Shown: in pieces, positions 34,180-48,134 of the stretch
Position numbering within the stretch: the first letter of the stretch is position 1
How the letters are laid out: every line of letters begins with the position of its first letter
Source of the DNA: Piper betle
Taxonomy: Eukaryota; Streptophyta; Magnoliopsida; Piperales; Piperaceae
Direction of reading: 5' to 3'
Assembly: GCA_033002965.1 (NCBI GenBank)
Contig: JAURVB010003594.1
Coordinates: 62,001 to 126,000, forward strand
DNA: 64,000 nt
Translations under genes and position numbers: made by a program
The notes under the pieces: model-generated
Database searches by the model: none
What the model was told of the DNA's origin: nothing
What the model saw: the letters and a program-made list of their open reading frames with translations, nothing else

Positions 34180-36900
34180 TAATCTAAAAGTAAAAATTAA
34201 CTTATTTTTATTTTAATCATTTGAAGTAAAAATTATTTAAAATGTAAATGATAAATATAAAAAAAATTATTTTAAAAAAATTAAGGACAAACAAATCCAA
34301 CTGTCCTCGGGGTTGATTACAAATTACTAGATAATATATTTTACTTCTTAAGTTTGTATTAGCTCAAAGTCACCGACTCGTACCCGTCTAATCTTACGAA
34401 CGACTTAAATTTAGTTCGAGCTTTGACTATTTCGTTTTGTTGGAACTAGCTAGATTCAATTCCAGCCGAACGACTTAAATTTAGTTCGAGCTTTGACTAT
34501 TTGGTTTTATTAAAACTAGCTAGATTCATTTCCAGCCACATTTGCTCCCCGCTAATCCGAAATGTTCACTAACACTTTTCTAAATTTGCATAATATTACA
34601 AGAAAATAATTAATATAAGCTGCTATTGAAATTTTCAGATAAATTGATTTTAATATTTGATTAAAAGAATGGTTGGATAATAAGGATAACCAAATTTAGA
34701 AACGACTGATATTCTCGTATCACCCGCAGCAGCTGATACTACGGTTTCTCGTATATATTATAATTCACCATCAAATACTACATATACATATATATATATA
34801 TATATATATATTCTTACTTTTGTTAGATTTCGAATTAACAAAGCTGTGGCGTGCCGAGAAGAAAGGGGTGGGTAGGACTCCCTCATGGTCAAGATTATCA
34901 ACAGTGGGTCCCACCACGTATAATTAAAAAGTAATGGAATGGAGATAATTAGGTAATGGAATCCGGTGTTTTATTAATTTAATAATAATGGCACAAGGAG
35001 ATGATACAGAGTGTGACAGATTCGACCTAATCAACGTATCTTTGTCTAACTCACCATAAATATTTTAACCGTGATTATAAATTGATAGTGGCGAAGTCTA
35101 CGTCTATCTTTTCTATGATAAACATGGACGACCGAGAAGACTTACAAAAGATCTGACTCGTCATTTAAAATTAAAGAACTTAACTCTTAAGTTTTGATGG
35201 CTTTAGGATTTAGGGTTTAATATTTGTTATATTTAATATGATATACGTAAGCGGGAGTGTTCAAGTAAAAAGTAAATAAATAAATAAACAAATAAAATGC
35301 ATTTTTTGTTCACAGTAAAAATTAGAAACTCGGATTCGACTCAACATGTTATAGGGTAAAATTAACTCTAAGCCAGTTCATAGTTATTTATATTAAAATT
35401 TTAATTATATAAATAAATAATTTTATAAAATTATTATCTTGATAAATATATTACTTACATAAATATATGACTTACATTGTTTAAAAATATTAATTTAGCT
35501 ATTCGAAAAAGAAAATATTATATTTTGATAACTTTTATGAATTAACTCGGGTAGTTAATTGTAAAATTAGTCACTATAAAGATACATACATAATTTAACT
35601 CAGCAAGCTACCGAGTGCAATTTGAATGGGAGAATTTTTGGAGTTGAAAAGGAGTTTTAAAATTATGCTTTTAATTAGGTGGAAGATGAGGCCAAAAGGC
35701 AACTTCTCTTTAGCACTTTAACTAACCTGCAAAGTAACAATCAAAGAGTGATATCAATTATCGTTTAATCTTAGATATGTCCATAAAGTATATGCCCAAG
35801 ATGTCGACCGACTAAATTCAACATGAGGCTTCAAAAAAAAACTAATGAGCAAAACTATTGAGTAATATTTAGATAAATAAAATAAGCACAACTCATCATT
35901 TTAGATTGTGGTATTTCATCATCTGGATGATGATACATATGTACATAATCATATATGTATTTAATAATCTTTATTTTAAAGGAAAAATAAAAGTAAATTA
36001 ATTACACTTCATATATTCTATATGAGCTACATTAACTTGAACACTTGTAATGGGTCCAATAAAAGGTAAAAGTGCATAAGTATATAAGAGGTTGATAATT
36101 TTTTACTTTTTTTGACGTCAATATATCACTTACCTTTGGATTTTTTAAAATCCACTAGCTTAAAGTTATTTTGAAATTAATTTTTATTACAATTAATTTG
36201 ATAATTAAGATGAAAAGATTAAAAATATTAATTTGATTTAAAATTCTATAATCAGTGCCATTTATTTATGTTATTTTTATATTTACCAATTACAATTTTT
36301 GAGTAATTGATATAAATTGAAATCAATGCACTTCATATTAATTATATGAATTATAGTTCACGTATATTAGGCTTTTAATTATTTGAAATAAAAGTTACTT
36401 ATATATTGAACATGAATCTCATGATGTTATGTTTTTACTTACTAATATCACAAATACAAAATAGTTTTTCTTTTCAAACCAAGTATTACAATACTTTCAA
36501 CAATATTCGGGAAATCTGTCTCATATCTGATATGTCGTCTTCCTCGTTCCCCAAAAGAGTACGCATATTGTCCGGCTTTGTAAACCCTGGTGCAGTTTGT
36601 TCCTTGCAACAGTGAAGTGATGAGAAGAGAGGACATTGGAAGAAGAGAATATATATTGCATGAGTAGGCGGCTATGTTTTCAATATGGCCACAGAATATG
36701 CCTTAGTGCGCAGTGAGTAGACCTTCAGATTTCTCAATCACTCAACGTGAAGTGGGCTGCATGTACCACCTCCCATTTTCCTTGTGTTTATCCACCCACT
36801 CGCTGCACCCCCAGGAACTCCTTATACATCCCAATGTACACTTGAAGCTACGTATACCTAATAATTTACATATACTTGTATACAATAACATATGTTAGAA
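34180..36900. other. AT-rich intergenic DNA, no gene recognised
   Basis: Includes the 70-bp tandem duplication, a TA microsatellite near 34786-34811 and an unassigned open frame at 36406-36615. I see no domains. Confidence 0.45.
34397..34537. repeat. Direct tandem duplication, 70-bp unit
   Basis: Units start at 34397 and 34467 with CGAACGACTTAAATTTAGTT and both end in TTCCAGCC. Only a few differences separate them, so the duplication is fairly recent. Confidence 0.9.
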
Positions 36901-37209
36901 TTTGTCTAATATAAACTGTTAAATATGCAGTTCACACAATTTTCTACCATCTGATGGGCATCGAGCCTGTCGCACATCGTTGAGAATGGATAAGCTGTTT
37001 GCTAAGCAGCTTATAGGATGCTAACTCAACATATATTGCACAGTAAATTACACATTGTAAAACAACCAACCACTAGTAAACTGTTTTTTTAAAAAGAAAA
37101 ACAGCTAGTGAACTGCATGCTCCAACGCTTTTATGCTGCCAGTATGCAAATATATATGGCCAATGATTAGAGTAATAACAACAGTTAAAAGAAAATATTA
37201 TGATTAAAA

Positions 37210-37900
37210 ATTTTTAGATGATGAGTGGTACTTTTAAAATTAATTAACCAATATTTAAAAGCATACTAATATATTAGATCTTATTCTAATAAATATTAAA
37301 CATAAAACAAATTTAATGGATCTCATAATCGACCTACTTGAAAAATTTTTGACATGAGATTATTCATAATTTGTCCACTTTAAAAAATTTCATCAATGTA
37401 ATTTTTTTAACGGCTTATAGCCTCATCTGTGTCAAATTTAGTTTAATGTACCATTTAATTTTAGGGAATACCATTTATAATAACCACATTCAAGTGCAAC
37501 TTATTGACCTAAATTATCTCTTCAAAATAGTTAACTAAAGTTTAAGATTTATAAGCACATTCTTATTAATTTATCGGATCTTATTTTAATAAGTATTAGA
37601 TATGAAACTAATTTTAGGAGATCTTGTAATTTATCTACATTATAGAAAATTCTATTGTTGATGAAATTTCCATAATCGGTCCAAGTTTTCTAATATGTAT
37701 GATCCCAAGTCAGTTTTATAATTTTTTTGTAACAACCCCTCCAAATGCAAATTGATGAGCCGAAATTATCTTTTCAAAATGGTTAACCTAAGTAAAAAAT
37801 TTGTAAATATTACATCTCTACTAATATAAGAGATCTTAACGTAATAGATATTATATGTAAATTAATTTAGATGGATCTCACAAATATAGTGCTTCAACCA
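37210..37900. repeat. Local triplication of a 250-290-bp dispersed repeat
   Basis: Three related blocks centred on TTAACCAAT (37245), TTAACTAAAG (37533) and TTAACCTAAG (37785). Each is followed by an ACTAATAT...AGATCTTA-T-TAATA segment and then ATGGATCTCA or a variant. Diverged relatives appear near 12840-12960 and, inverted, near 45540-45660 and 50330-50460. Family unknown. Confidence 0.5.
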
Positions 37901-37999
37901 TTACATTGTTTATGAAAATTATGCATATAAAATTCTTTGCATTTTACTTTTTATGCACATAAAACAATTAACCAAATCCTAATCTTCAATTAATTTCTT

Positions 38000-39636
38000 C
38001 CAAATTATAAAATTAACATTATATATGTCTCATATTGTGGTTGCCATTTATTATACAAATTTCAGGCATGTTAAGACCCCATACTCCTGATATATAATTT
38101 GGAACTAATTAGTGTCCGTAACGTGATTAAACAAGGATGGAAGTACATTAAATTACCTGGTAAAATAAAACTTATCTAGTACTAGCTTAATGTTTATACA
38201 GTATATAAGGGCGTGTATGTCGTACCGAATACATAAGATATACATTGTGAGACAATATTAAAAAATGAGAAAAAACTATACCTATACAATCCCATTTTTA
38301 TTCCATAGTTCATGCATTAGAGTAGAATTGTAAATATTTTCACACACCAAATAATTGGTGTCATGGTGGAATGCCAGCCTAACAGTGGAAGTGGGAAGTT
38401 GGCAAGTCCAGCCCTACCTGAAGGCTTGAACCAAGCCGATCTGGTCTGGTTTGGTGGCGAAATGTGAACATCGGGGACGATCGAGCACGGTCCGACCCAA
38501 TTATGGATTCCAATTCTCTTTTGATTGCCAAACGAAATTTCCATTTCTCTTCCTTAGTGTTTGTCAATTTCAATTCCATATGTAATCCATTATTTTTTTC
38601 AATCAAATACACGCCCAAAAACCCTAATTTTGTCCGAGTTTTCTATAAGATTACCCCTTTAGCATTTGTCGGCCGGCTCCCCGGTTCAAACCATCCACCG
38701 GGTCATCGTCAGACCGGTCGGACCCACCCTGTTTCATATCAAGAGATAACTCAAGGAAGAAGTGGAAGAAACCTGACATCACACCATTTTATAGTTATAA
38801 AAGACAAGAGCCTTATTTTTAATATAATAATAATAATACTAGTTATTACGGTGCTATGAGGGAGACACTTACAATTTTTTTAAAAAATTTATATTAATAA
38901 TAATTACAAATTTAATTAATAAATAATTAATTATAAATAAAATTTATGTTATTAATTTAGGATGATTATCTTCAATGTTGACATTATGCTTACCAATTTT
39001 ATGTACTTTATCTTATAAGTTGATGTAGTCGTATTTGTCAAATGTCATGCTTGTCAAATTTCTATACTAAGATATTTCTCAAATTTTTATAATTTTGTAT
39101 AATTACTTTATAAATGTTATATTTATCAATTATTTGTAGATAATTATAGAGTAGAGACGAAGATGGTCAATAAGAATAGAAATTTACATATACAATATTT
39201 TGAGTTTATCCTTATTAAGAGATTTTTATTATCAATAAAGTATTATGTGTCATCCTAGAATTAACCACACGTGGGAAAAAACTGAGGATGAAGGAGAAAC
39301 AAAAAAATCATCCTCGTGTAATATAGTCTTATTTGCCATAAGTCTTTATATTTTAATCAGACTATAGTCAATTGATCGAAAATAAAATATTAGTGACGAC
39401 AAATTTGTTACAAAAATTTTAAATTTAAATTTTTAGCTTTACCTTGTATCTAATTAAGTGCAATTTTTCTAACAATAATAACTTTTATGGGTAATTAGTT
39501 TTTAAATAAATGAGAATAAATATATACAAATATGTAAGGTTAGAGGGGAAAATTTATAGCTAGTCCATGTAAAAAGTAAAAAGAAAGACATTGTAATTTT
39601 AATAGTTTAAGATATATAGGAAAAAAAGCCTTTAAG

Positions 39637-39670
<34 letters not shown>

Positions 39671-40040
39671 AAAAACTATAAATAAAACTCTTTAGAGGAA
39701 TGATAGAGAGACAATTCGAGAGTTTAGGAATTCATAATTAGACCATTGGATATATCACGTTTTATTTAGAGTTTATTTATTCCAGGCAGCTTATGTAGGG
39801 CTGGATTTGAAGATAAATCGTCAGGCTGAAGAGAATTACATTTACCAAAGAGAAGAACATTTACCAATGTATACTACACACTCTGCAATGCAGTAGTATT
39901 ATATTGCAATTTACATAACCTGTGGTCATTCCTAGCTCTCTCGTATGTACACACAAAAGGGAGCGTCTAAGACAACATTGAAAGTTGAAAGTGTCTACTT
40001 CTGCAACATTCCCTTCTGAAACAAGTGAGGGCTCTCCAAC
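38000..40040. other. Dof upstream region, no other gene seen
   Basis: AT-rich upstream DNA with a TA microsatellite at 39639-39668. 38340-38760 has higher GC, but no exon that I can defend. Confidence 0.4.
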
Positions 40041-40043
40041 CGA

Positions 40044-40078
40044 GGAGCTTCTCTCCTATCCCTCTCTCTCCCATCCCT
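40044..40078 (+). promoter_or_regulatory. CT-rich tract (Y patch / leader) upstream of the Dof gene
   Basis: Pyrimidine-rich sequence (CTCTCCTATCCCTCTCTCTC and following) 50-80 bp before the ATG at 40127. Y patches of this kind mark plant core promoters or 5' leaders. Confidence 0.4.
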
Positions 40079-40126
40079 CATATAAGCCTATAGCTACAGT
40101 TGTTCTCCCACCTTGAGCTGGCTTGC

Positions 40127-41432
40127 ATGGATACTGATCAATGGCCACAGGTAAAATTCATGGGAAATACCATCTAGCTGATCTTCTTGTAATTGGTTTT
40201 TTAGGGTTTTTATTTTTCATGCGGTTGTGAAGCTTTTTTGATTGGTTTCTGTTGATGTTTTGGGGGAGGATTTATTTCTTCTGATGTGGGTTGTCTCTGA
40301 TCTCTTTAGAAGCTTTACTTTATCTCTGAAAAGTGTTGTGAATGCCTTTTCCTTCCAGCCTTTCTTTTTTTCATGGTTATGTCATAAAGGAGGAAAAAAA
40401 GTATGTTGTATTTACTTGGCTTTTTGCTAATCTGATCCTTGTTTTCTCTAGACCCTTTGTTTGCTTTTCACTTATTTGCCTTTGTTTCTCTAAGATAATC
40501 AGATTGTTGGTGTAAGCCTGTTTGTTCTGTAGATCGCCCTGTCTTCTTCTTTTGTTTGTGGTCTTGGTAATCTTCTCCCTTTTCTTTTTCCCCCCGCCCT
40601 CCACCTTTACTTTCAGGAAGTTGGTATGGTGAAGCCCATGGAGGAGATGGTCCAAAGCACCACCTGCTCTAGACCTCCTATAGTGGAGAGGAAGGCACGG
40701 CCCCAGAAAGACCAGGCCTTGAACTGCCCCAGGTGCAACTCCATCAACACCAAGTTTTGCTACTACAACAACTACAGCCTCACCCAGCCAAGGTATTTCT
40801 GCAAGACTTGTAGAAGGTATTGGACTGAAGGTGGTTCCCTTAGGAATGTTCCAGTTGGGGGAGGCTCAAGGAAGAACAAGCGCTCCTCATCTTCCTCTTC
40901 CAATTTAGCCTCCAAGAAGACCACCTTATCTGATCTCAATCCCCCCTCCATCCCCTCACAAAACCCTAAAATCAATGAAGGTCAGGATCTCAATCTTGCT
41001 TTCCAGACCCCCCAAGAGTACCACAACATGTCCCAACTAGACTTTGTTGAGCTGCCTAGCATTGGCAACAACAACAACAATAACAATGGGTCTTCCACAT
41101 CTTCTACAACTACTTCTCTACCAGCCCTTGAGCTGCTCAGGACTGGGATTGCTTCAAGGGGTTTGAACTCCTTCATGCCCATGCCCATGGCTGTGCCTGA
41201 TTCCAACTCTGTTTATCCATCTGGGTTTGGCCTGAATTTTTCTTTTGATGGGACTGGGAATGGAGGTGCATATGCCAATAATATGGGTGGTCAGGAGAGT
41301 GGAAGTGGGAGGCTGCTGTTTCCATTTGAGGATTTGAAGCCAGTTTCTAGTAATGATTTTGATCAGAATAGAGGACAAGGGGATTCAACATCTGGTTACT
41401 GGAATGGAATGTTAGGGGGTGGCTCATGGTAG
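40127..41432 (+). CDS. Dof-domain zinc-finger transcription factor (2 exons)
   Basis: Exon 1 is 40127-40150 and encodes MDTDQWPQ. The intron is 40151-40616 (GTAAAA...TTTCAG). Exon 2 is 40617-41432 and joins in frame, giving 279 residues. The Dof domain starts about residue 41: [20 protein letters not shown] then FCKTCRRYW, a C-x2-C-x21-C-x2-C finger, followed by the basic GGGSRKNKR stretch. The short first exon with MDT-QWPQ, the adjoining KPMEEMV motif, the polar low-complexity C-terminal half and the final LFPFEDLK and [12 protein letters not shown] motifs are typical of the Dof2.1/Dof4.6-type subgroup. Dof factors bind AAAG cores in plant promoters and act in vascular, seed or light programmes. 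An N/S-rich stretch (seven Asn in a row near residue 150) may vary in length. The gene is intact; identity is very secure, the exact orthologue is not. Confidence 0.95.
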
Positions 41433-41890
41433 ATGACAAAACTAGGAGAAGCATCGTTTTGTGTGCTCTTCTCTTCTTTTATGATTTCATGGTGGGTGTT
41501 CTTTGTTTGGACTTGTTCAGAACTAACAGATAGATATATATACATGGAGTTCCTATTAATTTCCACTTTCTTCTCTACTTCTGTGTGTTAGTACTGTCAA
41601 TGGTTGTGAAGATTCTTTTAGGTTGGCTGGGTCTGAGCTAAAAGAGGGGAACTATGGAGATGGCAAAAAGGGCCTTGATTCTTGCAGCAGCTGGTGAAGA
41701 CCCCTTGAATTTTTGGTTGAGAAGAAAATTAATTAGAACCACTTATTTATATGTTTCACATGAGTTTTGCAAATAATATTTCAAATTTCAGTACTCGGAG
41801 TGGAATGTGTAATTGTGTATGGATAAGAAAACCTGTTTGCTTTTATCTTCTTTTGTTTTGTTATTTGATGAGTTAAATAATTGCATCTAC
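41433..41890 (+). other. 3' UTR of the Dof gene (probable)
   Basis: Non-coding sequence after the TAG at 41430-41432, T-rich, with TA runs. The exact polyadenylation site is not visible. Confidence 0.4.
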
Positions 41891-42670
41891 AATAATCAGC
41901 CTTTTGCGTGAAAGCTACAATGAGGTATCTGAGTTGAGTCACGTTGAGGTCTGCCAGTTTTCAAAGTGGTGGGAGCGCAATGATTCCAAGAATTGTTCTT
42001 TATATGCCTTACATCTTCTTGAGGCAGGTCTGGAACGACAGGTCGCATCAAGCATGCACACCATCCACCCAGATGGCCCTCTCTTGCAGCCATGGCAGCA
42101 CCTCCAAGAATTTTTAAGGAGAATCGAAAAGTAGGTAAGAGCTAAGAAGCTAACCCAAGTGGCTGGTATGATCTTCACATGATTCCTAGTGTCATTCCAC
42201 CACAGCCGATCACTCCCACTGGCTATGGCCATCAGTACTATTACAAAGTTGATCATATCTCTTTCACTGCCCTTTTCTTCATTTCTTCCTTCAATGGTAC
42301 TGAAGGGGACCAAATTGGAGCTGATATGAGCTTCACCTGCTTCAACCGAAAGCTTACCTAATAATTTCCTTACACTGCCATCCATGACTTCTTCATGTCA
42401 TTGTGTCCACCACATCTTTTCTTCTTTATCAACTGGTTTGATTAGGCAAGACACCACCCCTTGCTTTACTCCCCATGTTTTGTTAGGGGGAAGAAAGTGT
42501 TTCAGAGACCCACTAACACTCCACATTGGCATGAGTGCCATTAGAACACCATCACTACTTTGCCCATGGCTTCACCTACACATTAACCCTACTCCATTTT
42601 GTTGTATATTCTTCGTTCAAGCATTCAATAAAATAGGTAGTGGTACTCTGCATGGTCCATAGCATCAAGT
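41890..42670. other. Higher-GC block with unassigned open frames
   Basis: Longest frame is on the minus strand, 41939-42385 (148 codons, starting MDGSVRKLLGKLSVEAGEAH); an overlapping plus frame is 41904-42134. Composition is more gene-like than the surroundings, but I recognise no domain and no splice-compatible partner exons. It could be a remnant of a retroelement or gene fragment. Confidence 0.25.
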
Positions 42671-44041
42671 TGTCTCACAACTCCCCCTCCTTGCCTTGTT
42701 TTTTTGTTTTCCTGTTAGCAACTGATTTCATCAACTTTTCATAGTGATGCTAAGAAATAGAAAAGATGAAGGGAGGAAATTAAGGCATAGGAGGTGGGAA
42801 GGTGGGAATAAATTATGCTTAGGAAACATGGAAAGGTAGTCATCCTAAGTGGGAAGCTGAGGTGAATATAGAAATATAGAAGCTGTTTAGTGTTTAATGG
42901 TTTCTGTTGTGAACATATAAATTTATGTTCTTCATATATATTGGGATGATTAGGTAGCTATAGATTTGAAGAATATCACCACCTAAACAATCTAAAAAAC
43001 TGTTCACTTAATCCACTATTTATGCTTCCCTTGGTTAGGGTTTAGAATATCAGTTATTTGTGAATTTGATGCATATCCAATTTGTTTATATCTAATATGA
43101 ACTAATTTCAAATCATATATACACGAGTTTGATTATTTTGATATATAGTATATTTAAAAACATTTAGATCGAATATGGGCTTCGAGAATATTTATAAATT
43201 TAATCCGTATCTATTCATACCCTATACAAATTTAGTTTGGATCATATACGAGTTTGGATTATATAGAAATATAATATATGTGAAAATATTCATTGGGTTT
43301 GAGATTGGGGAGATCCGAGATGATATTTTACAAAACCATATTTAAAATAATGATTTTTTTACTAATGTTTCTGGTATTTTACATAAAAATTTATATTATG
43401 TATTTTTTTAGCTGACTTGGATCAGATATGGATATGATAAATAAAATGAATATAATATATGAATTCTGATGTCGAACCTATCCCTATCGATATTCAATCC
43501 AATCCAATCCCTACACTTAACATTCCCCATTCTTTTTCTTTTCTTAGTGGTATTGTAATTCCTCCAAACCCAAGTGAATAAACTGACCTAAAGATTTCAC
43601 AAGACCATTATTTGTAAATTTGGATGGTACTAAGCTTTTCCTGACAGGGAGAAGCATGCAGCCAAGGCTAGTTAATCAGTTGTTTCATGAAAAAATACAA
43701 CAAAACCATGTCTACAACTTTTGTACATATTCTCATCCTTTAATTTATATCAAGGTCACATCCAACTAATCCAATTAGATACGATGCTGTCATTGGTTGG
43801 ACTCTTCAAACATCTTTTAGGTTACTTCACCGAAAGTGTCCAAAAATTGAAGAATGTCATACAAAGTCGTATGCATTGTCTCCGTCATCAAGAATAATGG
43901 GGTGTAGGAGTCTAGTACACAAATAGACCAAAGAGACATATTTCTAACTCTGCGCTTGTGTACATCACATTTCATTAATACATCCAACGTACCAAAATAG
44001 GCTATCCCCTAAGGTTGGTATTGTGTAGAATGGAGTCTATG

Positions 44042-44305
44042 TAGAGCTCGGCTCGACTCGGCTTATATTACATGCTTGATTAGTAGAAGACCAGAGGAGA
44101 AAAAAAAGTGGAATAGACGATGAAAAGTGCTAGGTTTAACTTCTCAAGTCCTGGAAATTACATTTATTAAGTTTTAATTAGACGCTAAAATTGCTGAGAG
44201 CATGCCCCTAACTCAGCTAATATTTCCGATATGAGTTGAGATTGAGCTCGTCATCCTGTCAAGCAAAGCCGAGTTAGTCAAAAGTTCGACTCATTGCCAC
44301 CCCTA
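44042..44305. mobile_element. hAT-like remnant
   Basis: The right edge on the reverse strand reads TAGGGGTGGCAATGAGTCGA, a typical hAT terminus. The left edge TAGAGCTCGGCTCGACTCGG matches only weakly. Interior has GAGCTCG/CGAGCTC motifs. No target duplication found. Confidence 0.35.
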
Positions 44306-45257
44306 CCCGATAGCTTAGATGGAGCCATGTGGCACAAATAATTTGCATTTAGTCTTGAGAAATTTGTAATTAGGTGAATCGAATTAATTTCTAGAGTAGA
44401 ATAATTGTGGCGTCGGAAGATGCAATGTTATTGAAGACTTACCCGTTCTAGGGATTGGTGTTGAGGGCAAGAACATTCATTTCAAGTGAAAACATAGAAA
44501 ATTTCTTAAGATGGTTGTCTTTTTTTACACCAACCCTCCTTTATTCGGGCCGGCTAATACTACAAGACTAGGCAAAATCAAATTCACTTTTCGTCACTAA
44601 ATATTGCGTTGAGATAACCATGATCCTCAAACACTAATTAACTGACCACAGATTCACTAGAATGGATATCTTTACTACAGTGTCAATGAATGACCATGAA
44701 GAGGTTGATGGAGTGAGTATAAGTTGTTTACCTTCCAATTGCCAATTTAACAAGAACTCCCAATTTTGGGATTGAATTCAAGTATCTCTTCACCAACTCA
44801 ATAATATTAGGAAAGTAAGGAATTCCAAACCCCTCAATGCTTCCATGAATGAGCCAACTTTGCTCCCACTGTTAGCAAAACCACCTCCTGTCAATACTAC
44901 TGATTAAAACCACCACCAACTGGGGGCCACTATTCATGTGATATTTTCTTCTATTATTTTGTTTAAAAATATATTTTTTAAATAGTTGAACAATGAATAT
45001 GTAGTGCCTTAACAGTTAACACAATGAGGCCCTCCACCTCCATTTTCCTTCAGACAAGGCCCATGGAAAGTTCAAGTACTCATGTCAGCCATCATTTTGC
45101 TTGAGACTGTGGAGGAAGAAGGCACAAGGTCCCCTCCATTGAGACCACCATGTGAACTCCATCATCTTTGGTGTTTGATCAGCAAGCCAATTCTTCCCAG
45201 CTCAAACTTTGTGCTGAGGAGAGGTTCATCTTTGAGATAATTGTTTGTGATATATAC

Positions 45258-45263
<6 letters not shown>

Positions 45264-45297
<34 letters not shown>
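45264..45297. repeat. (TA)n microsatellite
   Basis: Perfect TA alternation. Confidence 0.9.
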
Positions 45298-45301
<4 letters not shown>

Positions 45302-48134
45302 TGTGTTGCAAATTGTGGAAATTAAGGCAATTTAACAACGAAATAAAAAGTACAATAAATTGAAATACATGGAAAAATAACAAGGCTGCACGAGATAATA
45401 AGATTTCACTATGCATTCATCTGCCTAGTTGATTTAAGGCATTCAGTAGCAAATCACGGAAAATTACATGTTATGCCTCTAGAACAATGCTTGACCTACT
45501 TGCGAAAAATTAAAATATAACAATATATGTTATGATATCCTGCAAATTAGTTTCACGTCTAATATATAAAATCCAGTTGTGAGTATGTGTTTATAAATCT
45601 TTAACGTTGATAACAAATTGTTTTAAAAATAATTTAGTTTATTATGCTGTTGTTGTGATGTCTTCTTGAACTTGCCCTTGGTTATGGACATCCTCCTTTC
45701 ATGGAGTTTTGAGGTTTGATTCCGTTTATGGGTAAGCTCTCAACCCTGGTGCGGGAGTGCTTAGTGTGTGTGAAAAATTTGTTACAAAAAGCAGAAAAGG
45801 GAGCTATATATGTAAGTCTGTAGGGGCTTCAAATGCAACATAAATAAATATGTGGCAGGCCTTATCCAAATCTAAGTGATTGAGTGAATAATCTTTCAAA
45901 TAATTTTATGTTTAATTTATTTGACATGTATTTTGGAGTCCTTATATTAGGATAAGTCCCTGAGGAAGATTAAAACTAGAAGTTTTGTGTCTTTGTCCAT
46001 AGTTTTGTCCATAGTTTTGAAACCTCAAGACTTGGAATCGACTTGGCAGGCCATAGAGTGAAGTCAACTAGGAATTGACTCAGAAACCAACTTGGAATCA
46101 TTTATATTATTGTTTAATTAAACAAAGTTATTATATGAAATTAGCATCTATTATTCTCTTGATACTTAAAAAAATTGATATATATATATATATATATATA
46201 TATGATTTATATTACTTTAACTATGAATTTAGGTAAATTAAAAGAAAACTAAAATGTTTTAATAACTTTTATTATTTGTCCCGGGGAGTCAACCGTTCAA
46301 TTTGTTGATACAGAGTCATCCATGAAATTTAACTCAAGAAAATATAGAGTGGAGTTGACTCAGAAAGTTTTTTTGGAGTCAAAAAGAAGTTTTAAAACTT
46401 TCTATTTCTATGGTAAGATCCATTATGCCATATCATCAAATTAGTGATTCCAGTGGAGTTCACAATATTGTTCTCTTATGCGTTATGAGAAGGTTTTTTC
46501 ATTTGAACGAATCACGATTGAATTGTCGATTTGCAAAGCTACATGTTGCATAATTGATCCTATTATGCCACATAACTTAGTAAGTCAGATACACCGCTGA
46601 TTTATGGTTTACACATATATTAAATTATACTGTTTTATTCCACCATGTTTGCCTATATTTAACCTTAGTAGATTTTGGAAACTTAAAATATGTTGTTGGA
46701 GAATAAACAACAATTGATGTTAGAGATAAAAAGTGGTACTTAGGAAAGAAATTCCTTTCAAATTCATTCAAAAGGACTCACTAGTAATCTGTTAATTTTC
46801 TGCCTTTCATACTATAACTTTACCTTGATCTTCTGGTATAACATAATCACTCATGCATTCACATTCAAAAGCAAACAAAAGCTTGATGAGAAAAAGAAAA
46901 GGGAAGCTACCTCTACCAACCACACCTTCCCATAGCACCAGTATATTCAACAAGCAGCTGACTATCTACCATCAACTTAAGGTCATCTCTGAATCAGTTA
47001 AAAAGAAGAATCCATGTTCAGGGATGTCTGTCATAGTTCAATGGTTCAGATTGATGATAGCAACTCATGGGAAGTGAGGCACAACAAGGTCGTGAGGGAC
47101 AAAAAGATTGGCTGTGGTTGGTCTTGGTTGACATCAAATATTTATCTGCTCCTTTACTTTGTCTGGTGGTTCTCAAGTTGGGTGGTTAGAAGCAGAAAAA
47201 AACAAAACATGGGTTCTAATAAAAATGGAGATTTGGAGGATGAGAAGAGAAGCCAGAAATACTTGCAACTTGCAAGGACTTCATTCTCCCCATTCTATTT
47301 TGGTCATTGATAAGATGGTTTTTTATGCATTTAGAGGAATGTTGGAGCCACAGGAGGGGAGCGGTTTTAGTCAAGAAATGGAATGTCTTGCCGCCCAATT
47401 TGACATTTGAAGAGGTGAGAAGCTGGTATGCTAATTAGAGAGGTTGGACATCTTTCCTTGTAATGCTACAAGAATGGCATGGGCGGTTGAAACTCGGAAC
47501 TCATACTAGATGTCGTAATTTTTGTGCACGCCACTATCCTTGAGCATGCATAAACGCCCCACCCGGTGCACCCCGCGTCATGCAAGGCAGGAAATTTGCT
47601 CAATTAAGTAAAGATAAATTAAAATTATTTCTCCAAATATCTAGTAATCTTGAAATCCATGCACGAGTGTGCTTTCTCCCGTATCTACTTTTATATTAAT
47701 AAAAGAGGAACTCAATGCTGACATGAGATTAAAAATAAGAAAATTAGACAATCAAAATAAAAGAAAGAATTTTTAAAAATATAATAAAAATACCTCATGT
47801 AAATTATTATGAGTTTGAATCTTGCTAACTTCAATTACTTAAAAAAACAATAGAAATATCATTTAGGGTAGAAGGTTATGGATACGAACTTAGCTAACGA
47901 CAACTTCTAACTTCCTATTAATAAGAGTCACTTTAATTGTCTTGGTAAAAATATGTAAAAAACTAAATAATTATAATTCATCTTTTTATTCAAATAGAAT
48001 ACATCTATTAAGTTAATTATATTTTATATATAAGATATTAAATTATTATAGTCTATCTCATTATTCAATAGAAATATATATATAAATTAAAATTTATCAA
48101 GTATAGATCGCACATAGCTCGACGTCTTGCCTAG

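Larger units (their letters stand above)
42671..48129. other. AT-rich intergenic DNA with short transposon remnants
   Basis: No gene recognised. A hAT-like remnant lies at about 44042-44305 (right end CATTGCCACCCCTA). TA microsatellites lie at 45264-45297 and 46174-46203. Open frames at 46853-47410 have no family assignment. Confidence 0.45.

Noticed and set aside
40626..40628. Dof start at the ATG at 40626
   Set aside because: An upstream 24-nt exon with the family-typical MDT-QWPQ start joins in frame through a good GT-AG intron.
43040..43510. Third copy of the 27.5-kb tandem unit
   Set aside because: Shares only AT-rich phrases such as GATCGAATATGG; similarity is too loose to claim by eye.
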